From Maylandia zebra (lineage: Eukaryota > Chordata > Actinopteri > Cichliformes > Cichlidae), in NCBI RefSeq assembly GCF_041146795.1, contig NC_135177.1:24234060-24298059 (forward strand): a stretch of DNA of 64,000 bases, written 5' to 3'. Under the pieces are notes generated by a model. The model worked only from the letters and a program-made list of their open reading frames with translations. It made no database searches and was not told the origin of the DNA. Position 1 is the stretch's first letter, and each line of letters begins with the position of its first letter. This document shows, one piece after another, positions 1-11,300 of the stretch. The translations under genes were made by a program, and so were the position numbers.

Positions 1-689
1 GGTGAATGTATGGGGAAAAAACATATAACGGGCAGTTAATAAGTTCAGTTTTGTTTTGGATGGATAGAATTACAGTAAGTAATATGTGTCACCACTAAGC
101 GGCAGTAGAGCATCACTACCCCTAATGAGGAAGTGAGACTGGAGCCATGATTTGTTTTCGTAATGAGCTGAGGGTTGTTTTTAATTATAGTTTAGTTTTT
201 TTTAAAGAGCATATTGGCTGCAGTATTAATCAGAACAACTTTTATGAAGATTGCACTGCTGTGACGCTAGAACATGCTTCTCATACTGATGTTAAACACT
301 GCAGTGTCAGGGATTAGGCCGATGGTTTGTGGCTGTCTAAAAATAAGTGCCCTTCTCCTGTGTGGCTCTGTCAGGCTGTTGGTTTGAGGGCCTTGTTTTC
401 AGTTGTCATGCACTATTATGCAGACACTGTCATGCAATATCAGAACAATACACCACTTCTTATAGAGTGTGTCTGTATGTTATAACAGTAGATATCATAG
501 CCAGACCTCTGCCACAAAAATAACAAATAACTGAAGAATTATTTTGAAAAAATAAATTGTTTAAAAAAAAAATAGGCGAATTGGTTAATTAATTCAATAC
601 TGAGAGCAACATCTGGAGCTACTGGTGTTAGTTTTTTAATGTGAGAAAGCTTGTTTGTCTGTAAAGCACTGTGATGATCCTCTAATTTA
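1..689. other. intergenic, nothing recognised
   Basis: AT-rich sequence without a convincing exon. I saw no splice-bounded coding segment, RNA gene or repeat family that I know. The 3' end of the neighbouring minus-strand protease gene points towards this stretch. Confidence 0.5.
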
Positions 690-1006
690 TGGTTCTAACT
701 ACATTAGAAATGAGTACATCGGAAGGACGGCTCAGGTTAAGCGATTTGAAAATAAAGAGGGACGATGTCGAGATGGTTTGGACATGTGCAGAGGAGGCGT
801 AGTGGATATGTATTGGACAAAGGATACTGAAGATGGAGCTGCCGGGCAGGAAGAAAAAGAGGAAGGTGGATGTAGTGAAGGAAGGACACGCAGAGGGTTT
901 GTGTGACAGAAGAAGATGCTATAGACTATAGAGACAGGGTGATATGGAGGCAGATGATCTGCTGTGGCAACCCCTAAAAGAAGCACCGGAAAGGAAAAGA
1001 AGATCA
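690..1006 (+). mobile_element. 5'-truncated RTE-type LINE 3' end
   Basis: The strand reads as the degenerate last part of a fish non-LTR retrotransposon: a stretch like 'gatggtttggacatgtgcagagg', then 'ggagctgccgggcagg', then 'atggaggcagatgatctgctgtggcaacccctaaa', ending in 'ggaaaggaaaagaag'. This resembles the reverse-transcriptase C-terminus and short tail of RTE/Expander-like elements, recalled from family knowledge and not searched. The open frame at 655-906 is a decayed part of it. The copy is heavily 5'-truncated and not functional. Confidence 0.6.
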
Positions 1007-1334
1007 TAGCCTGCTGTCACTTATAGGGAAAATATACTGATTATACAAGAGTTTTTAAAAATGCAGCTTTGTGTGTCTCTTAACTAATAGGGATTAAATA
1101 ATTGAAAACACGCACACACACACAGATTGTCTGCAGATGATTTGCAAACATTTCTCTTTAATAGGAAACAATGTAGAAATAACAAGCTGTTCTGATTGTG
1201 TTATTTATTTTGGTACATTTGATTATAAGGTTGCGGTCTTTATTTTATAAGCAAAGTAATTTTTTAAAATGTGAATCAGCCCTGAAAATGATTTTATTAT
1301 CGTATATAACAGAGTGTTTTCTTCATCATTTATT

Positions 1335-2161
1335 TTACTTTCTCTCTGATTCTTCTGCCTCTACTCTCTCTATTGTCTGCTTAATCCACTTCACATAATT
1401 CCCTACCTTGGTATAATAACCCTTGTTCACTATTGCAGTTGAGTCTCGTTGGGGAATCAGACAGCGAGCTCCCCATGACACAACCCCAGTCAGATAGTAA
1501 GGCCCACTGCTAGAAGACAACATGGGCAAAACAAAAGGACCTCCACTGTCTCCTTTACAACTGTCCTTCCCGCTGTCTCCAGCACAGAACATGTTATTAC
1601 TGAAAATCATGGAGTTCCCACGTGAAGTGACAGGTGTTTTCTCACACTCTCTGCGTGAGTAGGCTGAAACATGAGCATATTTTAAAACATCTGATAACTG
1701 TTTTTTCTCTGTCACCCCCCAGCCTGACACTGTACCTTGTTCATTTTCCAGCACATCACTGTTTTCTTCTGGCAGACAAATGGGAAGCAGGTTTGGGCCT
1801 AATGTGATTCTGGAGGTGAATCTTATAAGAGCAATATCATTGTTAAAATCAGTGCGTGCACTTCCAGTGATCCCCTTTCTGTAGCCAGGATGAATTATGA
1901 TCCTGTTAGTGATCAAGGAAGGTGCGCTTGGGGCATTTGTTGTCGTTTTATCTATCAGTCCACCAAAGACACTCAAAGGGCTGTTCTCATGCCCATCCAC
2001 AACATGAGCCGCTGTCACAGCCCACTGATCATTTATCAGGGATGCTCCTCCTCTGCTGGGCTCTTTTATGAATAGCTGCCATGGTATTTCTCCCAGTTTT
2101 GCATCCTGACCTCCCAAAATTCTTCCTGTACCTGCTATCAGTGTTTCAGGCTGCCCACACA
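1335..2161 (-). CDS. c1s: c1s last exon: CCP2-protease linker and whole serine protease domain
   Basis: An 827-nt exon preceded by a 'ttgtttcag' acceptor encodes the complete catalytic domain without introns. It starts with a Cys (VCGQPE) that in the family ties the heavy chain to the catalytic chain. The activation site R/ILGG follows 13 residues later, then His, Asp and Ser of the triad, and the exon ends with the stop codon. A single protease exon with an AGY serine codon is the known signature of the C1r/C1s/MASP2/3 branch, unlike the split, TCN-serine exons of MASP1. Confidence 0.9.
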
Positions 2162-5100
2162 CTGAAACAAATAGAAGTCATCATTAAACCCAGAGCTCCA
2201 AACGAATAGTGACATTGAAAAACAGAAGGAATACATCCGTACCTGGAAGACATTTTGGAAACTCTGCATTTCCGTTAGTTGATATCCATTCGCCACTGGC
2301 ACCGCAAATGAATGTGTCTGAAAAGAGTCAAGGAGAAATTTGCAAAAGGAATAACAGATCAGTGATACTAGAAAAGGTATGAGCAAAAACGTCCTGTAAT
2401 CACCATCTCCTTCCAGCGTGTAGTACTTTGAGCTGCAGCTAAACTGGATCTGGTCTTTATATTGAGTTTGTGGGTCATCTGAACCCACCAACTGAAGAAT
2501 ACCATCTTCCGGTATATCAGGAAGTCCACAATTGACCACTATATATGAGAAAAAATGATACTGAGTGTGAAAAAAACAAGTAGACACAAACAGAAAAATC
2601 TGAAATTAATTGTAGTCAGACTCACATCCACAGGTGTAGCTGGGAGTCCATACGCCTGTGCTATGGCACATTGCATTGAACTCTGATTTCACATCATGGA
2701 TGCCTTTATCCTTAATAAAATGAGAATGTAATTTAATTTAGAATTCAATTTATTTAATAAATTAAATATTTACATCAAATGTCAAGGATACACTTCAGAT
2801 TTCTTTCTGCACTCACATCATTTACAACATAGCCCTCTTCACAAGTGACCTTCACTTCTTCACCACGATTATATTCTGCTTTCTTGGGAGTCACGGTGGA
2901 GTGTGAGGTCACCACTGCTGGACAGACCTTATCTGCAATTAAGATGTGAGAAGAAGAGTCACAGTCGTTTCCAACAAACATCCAAACAGATGCTCTTTAC
3001 CAGCTGTGTCTGAGATGAGGAGGCTGCAGTACCTCTGGTCCTGAAGTTGAGGTGGAATCCTTTGTTGGTGCCAAAGTCGTCAGTGGTGAAACGGATCGTG
3101 AGCTTGTTTGCGTGAGTGAGAAATGGCGATTCGGGAGGCGTGTTGCCACAGAACGGTCCCAGAGTCCCAGAGGGAGTCTCAATCTGCAAACAAAACAACA
3201 CAGGCACTGTCACCAAGTTCAAGTTTACAGACTTTCTTTAAGATGCAGACGTGCAGCACCTGTCAAGAATTTGAACACAACTGCTCGATGGATGTGCGAG
3301 ACTATCCGTTTATAGCATTCTGACATGGACGTTTAAAAAAAGAAAACCCTTGTAAAAAAAAAAAAAAAGAAATCATTAGGCCCACAACAGTGTGTTGTCC
3401 TCCCAGCTACAGAGGAAGACCAGCCTTAGAAATCACATATTATAACCCACATCAATGCTTTCCAGACATAAGGTTGCACTTAAAAACTGGATTTATGGTT
3501 TGCATCTGCTTATGTGGTTACTGATACAAGTCTAAGGTGTGATAGTCTGTTAACCAGCATGACTACCACAGTATCCTGCAGTGGTTTGTGCTCAGTGGGA
3601 TGATTATTCATTTCTGAAAAAGACCTAATGACCTAAAACACACCTCCAGGCTCTATGAGGGATCTTTGACCACAAACCTCCACAGCCTCCTGTCCTTATT
3701 GTAACTGAGACTACACAGCAGCAGCCAACAAGATCGTCAATTTTAGAAGGCGACAGACTTAAAAAAAAGTCACAACATTTAAGTAACATGTTGCCAGAAA
3801 ATGCATACAGGAGGCTTTCAGATAAAAATGATTGAAGTCAATTACAGAGAAATCCTGGAGGAAATTCTGACAGTGCATACAGCAGGGCGGTGACGTTGTT
3901 AGCACCATTTCCTCTGAATGTGCTTACAGCAGGTTGGTGACGTTGTTAGCACCATTTCCTCAAAGAAAGAGGGGCCTGGGCTTCAAGCCCCAGCAGGGCC
4001 CTTCTCTCTCTGGAGTTTGCACATTTTTCCCACCGCTTTGGGGGTTTTCTTCTGGAGCTCTGGTTTCTCTTGGTAGCAGCTGTACTCACCCTCCCTCCCC
4101 CTTTTGGTTAGCGCTTGTCTCAGGTATCTCACAAAAGAGATTCTGAATCTCGAATAGTTTCACTTCCTGGTTAAGGGCTAAAAAACTGCTGTTACTTGGT
4201 GAACGACATGGGCTCTAAATGTAAGAACTGAGGCCTGATATGACCTTAAAAATATCAGCCTTAAAGTTCCTGTGTAGATGAAAATGACAAAAGACGTGAT
4301 GTCTAACACTGACAAAGAACTAGCCTAACTTATATTTCTAGCACTTATCCATTTATTATTTTATTATTTGGGAGAAAATTTATTTCAAATGTCATTAGAG
4401 ACTCTTTTTCTGTGGCTCTGAAACAAGAAACAACAACAGTACAACAACAAAATAATAATTAGGTTATATGTCAAATTGAAACTAAACAAGATGAGATCAA
4501 TGTACACAGGAATGGTACACAAAGAAAAAACCCAAATGTGTAACACAGAGAAACCATAAAACGTCAAAAATAGGATGACTGTCTGTTGTCAAATCCATGG
4601 TTACAACACTTTTTTTTCTGAACTTCCTCTTTGTTTATTGATATGCAAAGTTAAAGTTTCTGGGGGGAACACACACACAGCTTCGAGGGGTATTTGCATA
4701 TTCTGAGTCATCACTTACTCTCAGTGCATCTATGCATTGACCATTGGGGCCTTGTTCCACATCAAAAACGTCCGAGAATTCGAGCTCCACCTGAGACTGG
4801 GAGTCGACGAGCAGCGTGTACTGGCAGTTTGCGTTCTCTGCATACGAGTTGGGCCAGGAAGGACTGGATATGATACCGTTGCTCTTTCCTGACAGGTCCT
4901 TATTGCAGTTCACTGTGAACATGAGAGATCATTGCCATTACCTTCATTTTAACAAAATCATAAGTTTTACACAATCAGTACCTTCCCAAAAATCTCCCCA
5001 CAATACTTCTGCTTCCTCTATTTTCCCATTTTCACTTCTCTTTGTGTATTTTTGTCTCCTTCAGACATGTTAAATCCTGATTCTGTTGAATGTTTGGAAG

Positions 5101-6414
5101 CAAATTTGATTATTTGTACCAGTGCAAGTGTGGTTGTCCACATCCAGGTGGTAGCCGTGGCGACAGGAGCAGTGGTACCCTCCGATGAAGTTGTGACAGA
5201 ACTGGGTGCATTGGCTGATTTCGTTATCCTTGCATTCGTCATAGTCTAACAGAGGGAATGAGCTAACGGTTAAACGCAGAAAAGCATTAAAAAAAAAAAA
5301 AACAATTCCTTGGAATGACTTGATAAATATATCAATCATGCTATCTATCGTAACATTTTAACAGAAGTCATAACTCAACAAGTGATCAAACAGCAAATGT
5401 TTGTTCATCTCGACAGAGTGACAACAAAAATCCTTGACATTTTGCATCTCTTGCATTAAAAAAAATCAGAGAAAACCACAGTTTCGCATCAGTTCTCCTG
5501 GTTTGTATTCTAGGTAACATGTGTGGCAAAAGTCTTCAGTAGAGGAACAAGAGTCTACTGATACTAGACGAGGTTTAGGTGAAACATCAGTCACGTTAGT
5601 GTCGTCAGCACTTTTTTTTTGCAGTGCAAGAAGACAAACTCTTGCACACAAATGTTTTTTAATCTTATGTTTTCTTTATTAAACAAAAAGCTTTTTACAC
5701 TGTGATTTATTCTCTAAAAATGACTTCCTTGAAATATGATTACAAAAGTATAAGTATATTTCCACAAGCTGAGCTCCTTCTGCAGATTTCTACTCTGATT
5801 CTCACCTTGGGTTGTATAAAAGCCTCTAAAGCCGGTGTGCCTCTTTATGTTTGAGTAGTCCGAGTGGAACGAAAGGGCGAGGCAGCCACCCGGGGGCGAG
5901 AAAAGCGCAGGATTTACAGTGGACTGAAGCTCCTCAAATTCCTTTGTGCCACACAAAACGGAAATTAAGTTTCCATTTGAAAAGATCTGAGGGGGAAAAA
6001 AAGATGAGAGGCATAATGAGACAATAGTATGTGGCAGGTATTAACAAAATTTAATATTCTTGATATGGTAAGATATCCTCTTACCTTCACTGCATCATTT
6101 TCACAGTCGATACTGTCCTCCAGGTCCAGGTGGATGAACCTTATGGAGAGGCTGTGACCTTTGGGGGCGCACCTGCTCCAATTTAGACTAGCATGAGGTA
6201 AGTACCCATTGGGATAACCTGGAGACTCCACCCATCCCAGCAGCATGCAGTACGTGGAGTGGAAGAGCGGGAGAAGCAGGAGACTGAAGAAAATGTAGCG
6301 TTAAACAGAAACAGAAATTAAGTAGTTGGATGTCAGAGACAGACACTCTGTAATCACTCTTTGCACATCTATTGTGATAATTAAACAAATCCAAACCCAC
6401 CTTGATCTTAACAT
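1335..6414 (-). CDS. c1s: complement C1s-like serine protease (11 coding exons, 700 aa)
   Basis: Secreted protease of the classical complement pathway. In the known family, C1s pairs with C1r on C1q and cleaves C4 and C2. Coding exons, read downward: 6414-6401, 6283-6085, 5986-5806, 5245-5120, 4912-4719, 3183-3033, 2932-2817, 2710-2626, 2538-2404, 2317-2243, 2161-1335. All have GT-AG borders, and 2103 nt make 700 codons plus stop. Order: signal peptide (MLRSSLLLLPLF), CUB1, calcium-binding EGF (DYDEC with a C-x-N-x4-Y-x-C-x-C hydroxylation pattern), CUB2, two CCP modules and the protease. The protease lies in one exon, as in C1r, C1s and MASP2. Visible are the activation site GR/ILGG, His in TAAHVV, Asp in NDIAL, Ser in DSCKGDSGG (AGT codon) and the Asp giving Arg/Lys specificity. 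'AAHVV' and 'DSCKGDSGG' fit C1s better than C1r, but fish genes are often labelled C1r/s. No breaks seen. Confidence 0.88.
3868..3961 (+). repeat. 2 x 47-bp tandem duplication
   Basis: Two adjacent near-identical copies (3868-3914 and 3915-3961) share 'gcagg..ggtgacgttgtt' and 'agcaccatttcctc'. The second copy runs directly into the SINE-like sequence that follows, so the duplication covers its A-box-like head. Located in the c1s intron between the two CUB2 exons. Confidence 0.8.
3929..4105 (+). mobile_element. degenerate tRNA-headed SINE
   Basis: Reads like the common fish SINE 'gttagcac-cctc-...-ggtcctgggttcgaatccc-ggcc...-ggagtttgcatgttctccc...gggttttctccgg' with many substitutions: 'gttagcaccatttcctcaaag', 'gggcctgggcttcaagcccc', 'tggagtttgcacatttttccc', 'gggggttttcttctgg'. 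The A- and B-box-like parts are still visible. Old copy inside a c1s intron, no clean target duplication seen. Confidence 0.55.
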
Positions 6415-7215
6415 CTTGTCCTGATCAAATCTCTTCTCAAATAAAGCATTTGAACATGTCTCCTTCCTCTTTTCATATTAATTTCTATTTCACCCTCTTC
6501 CTGCTGCCCCCTTCCTCTCTTGCTTATGTTTTGCACCCGTAAGCATTTATAAATCTATTTCTAGATAGTTTCTTTATGCATCTACGGCAACAGGAGGGTG
6601 ACTGTGGAGCAACAGGAAGACAAACCGAGCCAAAAGCTTTTCAGCAGCTTTGCACTTTTCAACTCAACACCGATCCTTTGTCAGCGGGACAAATATTGTA
6701 TTGAAACAATGGTGACAGGATAAAAGGAAAGGGTGTAGTGGATGAAGGAAATATTCCTTTGTGCACTTCGAGTGCCAAAATCAGCATTTAGTCCTGTAGC
6801 TACAGTACGGAAACACATTTACAGTTAACATGAGAAGGCTAGTACAGGAAGGAAATGAGGAACGACAGAGCTACAGAGAGGCGAAGGGGGAGAAACAGCA
6901 GATGAGGGTCACTGGGGCTTTCCACTGTGTAGGACTAGAAAAGACATTAGAAGTAGGTAAGACTGAGTGAGGAGGGGGAACAAATCAGAGACAGTACGTC
7001 AGAAATAGAGTGGAGGCAGATGAACCTGAGCAGCAACTGCTTGATCATCAGAAAAGCCAAGGCGATCGACAGAGTTCACTTCTGGATTTTATCTTCTGAG
7101 CTACCATACCGATTTAGCCAATTTTCAGGTATAGAAACAGCTTGAAAAGACGCAGGCTTTTACAGTTTAGAGAGTTTACACGCAGGTGGAGGGCTGTTGA
7201 CGAATAGGATACAAA
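6415..7215. promoter_or_regulatory. divergent promoter interval between c1s and the TNF-receptor gene
   Basis: About 0.8 kb separates the c1s start codon (minus) from the first recognised receptor exon (plus), so the two immune genes are arranged head to head. I see no clear TATA box or CpG island. A signal-peptide exon for the receptor may be hidden here, but none could be supported. Confidence 0.4.
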
Positions 7216-8247
7216 ATGTGCAAAGAAGATCAGTTCGAGTATGGTGACAGATGCTGTCAACGCTGTAATGCAGGTCAGTGAATACGACAATGCTTCAGTT
7301 CCTCACGTTTCTCCTCGGTTAACAAACTTTCTTTACAGGCTGCACAGCAATTTTCAAAAAACGTATTTTCATTAACCAACATCTAATATACAAGTCTGTT
7401 TGTTTCACCTTGTCAGGAGAGTACATGAAGACAGCATGCGATGGCACAAAAGAGACCGAGTGTGCCACATGTCAATATGGGTTCTACACAGACTCTCAAA
7501 ATCATGTGGACAAATGCCATCGCTGCAAGCAATGCCTTCTCAGTAAGTTACACAGGCATACACGCAGCATTAGTCTTAGAAGCTCAGTCAAAGAAACACA
7601 GAACCACAATTCAGTCTATTTCTAATAGAAATACGACGATATAGAACTAGAAAGACCGTATTTGAACTCTACTATGCAAAATACAAAAAAGCTAGCAGTG
7701 CTGCTTTCACAGCAAAAGAAAGAAAGAAATATACTGTTGGACAGCAGGAAACTGCGCAATAATGATGTTGCAGATTGTGAAAGCTGATGGCTTTTGATAT
7801 CTATACTTATGGAGTAATAATACCTGCTTTGCTGTTGTTTGTCCAAGTCAGCACCACATGCTCACAGATCCACTTCTTTAACATCTTCTTTATTTCTCAC
7901 AAGGGGTCGTTTGACTGTTGAAGTTTCTTTGTATTTTTGTGTTTTTGCAGCGTCCAAAAGTGTTTTGTGGCAACTGTTGTTGTCATTTGGCGCTATTAAA
8001 GTTCAAGGGAAAATTGAATTAAACTAAATTTCCATTTTGAACTAATTGTAAATCCCACAGAGCTTAGCTCAGATTTATGTTAAGATAATTGTGTTAAGAG
8101 ACGATTTTGAGACAATAAAGGAACTTACATTTTCAAGTTCAAGACTTTCAAAATGTTTCATAGCGCAGAAACTGTGAGGTGGGTTTTCACTGTTCTTTAT
8201 GTTCAAGCCACTTTGACACTTTGAACTGGCGATCAACGACCCCCATC

Positions 8248-8306
<59 letters not shown>

Positions 8307-11300
8307 AAACGCAAAGAAAATAACGTCTCTCCCTTGCTCTTTCAGGTATCAAACAGCAGACACTCAATGAATGCAAAGCTGAAGCAAACACAGTGTGCAA
8401 GTGTGTGTCAGGTTTCTACTGCAACGATGCTGAATGTGAACACTGCTTGCCTGTAACCCGCTGCCAAGTGGGTGAAGGGGTCAAGACTCCAGGTAACCTT
8501 GAACTATAAAAATCATAATGGATGATAATTTTCTCCAGTGATGTTTCACATTCTTAGCTAAAGTGCCACAAAGTCAGGTGAATAAATTTCACTCCTCATT
8601 ATAGGCGACGGCACGAGTAACGTAATCTGTGCTCCATGTGGAAAGGGGACCTTCAGCAACGTAACAGATTATGTGTCACCCTGTAAACCTCACACCAGGC
8701 AAGACTGCATTACAACTATTATCATTGTTATTATTATTATGTTATTATTAAATCTGAAGAACTGTGTGTTTTATGTAGACTGTGAGTGAATTAGTCATCC
8801 ATTGACACAGAGCCGAAATTAGTCTCTTGGTTTCGGTTGGTGCCCTCAGTCTACAAACTCGAAACGTACAACATCCCACATCCTACCTACTGTAAATATT
8901 TCATCCAGACTGTAAAAATTGTGCTGAAACAGTTTCCCATGCTTGTAGGAGGCCTTTTTCTTTAAATCCCTTTAACACCGATTTTGTAGCAAAAGCTTGT
9001 CCAGTTTTTTTTTTTAAAAACAACAACTATAAATTGCGACTTTTATTATTTTATTATTATTCATATTTATTGTGTTCACCTGTTGTTGGTGGTATTTTTT
9101 TTTAGATGTGAGGACTACGGAGGAGTGCTGAAAATTCCAGGAGATAGTGAAAGAGATGCAGTTTGTGGAAACTTCAAATCTGGTAAGTTTCTGGCTTTAT
9201 CAGTGTTTGAGATCTTGTTAAAAAAAAGAGAGAGATGGAGTTGTCAGCGGATGCTCTTATGCTGAGTGATTCACTGAGTTCCTGTTGACATTATCTTCCT
9301 GTAACAGGACCTATAATTAAGAAAGGAAGTTGAAGATGTATTGATGCAAAATTACTAATATATACATTTTTCATGTAAAATTAAAGTAGTAGCTATAGTT
9401 TAGCCCACTGGACCTCAATATTGCTCTAGTTCACGCTCACTACATCTATAGCTTGCCTTAAAAACCAAACATCATATCTAGTCAGAGGCTGTGAGCGGCA
9501 AATAACACTAAATTAATGTGCCACTCAAACAGCCTCACAGTCAGCCAGCGTAAAATTCCAACAACTAAATGCGAGACAAAGAGTATTTGTGTGGTCCATT
9601 TAACTAATCTGAAATTTATATCCTCAAGCTTAAAAAAGAAAAGTCGGAAGGTGAGTGGTACACTCACAAACTTCTCCAGTCAGTTTGTTGAAGCAAGATG
9701 TTGTTCTTGAGCAAGATATTGAAGCGTCAGTTCGGTCTTTGTACCATGAGTTGGTGTAGTTCTCTGAAGAAACATGGGTTTAGGGCAGATACTTTCAAGG
9801 CACTGACAAGAAGAGAGTAGTATTTGTTAGGTAGCAGAGTGCTGTGGTGTATGGCCACATCAGTAACCCTGTAAGGCTGTATTTAGGTATTAATTTTTGA
9901 CCTGTTAACACCCTGATGTTAAGAACGTATATTGCTTAACTAGCTCACCACCTTAGATTTTAATTTTAGAAGGTTAAGAGGTGCTTAACTTTCTTTCAGA
10001 AACATCTAAACCACAAACTGAGCCTAGCATTACTTCAGGAAGGCTACTAAGCTGAGCTCAGCCCACAGTCCCAGTAGATCAGCTGATAACGGCTGATCTT
10101 AATATCAGCACATGTCAGCTGACACTCTTCTGTGCTTCAAACTGACAAATCTTATGTAGGGTGTCCTATTTAGACTGCTTTAGCCTGTTTATAGCTGCAG
10201 TGTGAGCTATTTTGCAACCCCAGCTCCCTCTTTTCACACTACGTCTGACTCAATTCATGTGATGTTTGTCGTAATCGACGTTAGTTTTGTTCTGTGAGGG
10301 GGTCCTGCTGCTGCTCTTTTCACCGTAGGCTTTCCCCATCTGAGCATGGAAATGCAGAGAAGTCCCAAAGCAGAGCCACACCACCAAATATAAGTAATGG
10401 CATATGGAAATAGTCATTTTTCTTTTGGCTAAAGTTTTTTGGATTAAAAATCAGTTTGATGGTGGTGTCAGCAGAAAACTTTAAAAACCATCAAAGTTTT
10501 TAAAATACCTCGTGTGAACATCTACATTACCGCGAAAAATGATTTTGCATACGACCCCGCCGAGCCTTATTTTTCAGTGGTATTTCTTTTTAATGAAACC
10601 AAAGGAAGACATTCTTTTGCTTCAGTACTAAAAACAAATTCACCTATCAAAGTCACTTCTGGGAAAGCATGAAGCCACATGCATTGTTTAACAGGAAGTG
10701 TTTTTGTGAGGCGCATTGAATTTTGAGCAGCTAAAAAAAAAAGAGGGGGCAGAAGAAGCACACAGACAAAGAATACAGACATACTGAAATGTCTAAATAT
10801 ACTCCAGACAATGAATCAAGTCCAAATATCGCATGAGATGACTTCTTTTAACTACTGTGATATTTGCTGGGGTGATACTGAGAGGGGGGTGGGGATGTTG
10901 AAGATGGTGAAGATTTCCAGTGTTTATCACATTTTAAATATAGTCATGTTATGCAAGCTTTAAAGCCTACTTTCAGGTTTCATAAAATGCATATTTTGCC
11001 CCTTAAATACTTATTTCCATTAAATTGAGTCAAATCAGTAGTGAAACTCACACATAAGTCTAATGTTGAAGTCTAAATTTAACCTAAAACGGTTTAAATT
11101 AGAGTCCGATTTACCTTTTTCATCTTCTTAGGTAGAAAAAACAGCATAAATTATTATTTAATCCAATATATTTTAAAGTATAATAGTGTATAACTCTATA
11201 ATGCATTGCTGCATTACCATAAAGCTCCTACAGGCTGAGGAGGGCTTCCCAAGTGTTTCTTCTTCACTCCCCTCTTTTTACTCTCAGTGTTTATACACCA

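Noticed and set aside
8251-8304. CRISPR-like or other spaced repeat arrays
   Set aside because: All tandem arrays in the window are simple microsatellites without spacers, and the genome is eukaryotic.
8075-8370. Open frames on both strands across 8.1-8.37 kb
   Set aside because: They are produced by the (AC)27 microsatellite, which is open in every frame.
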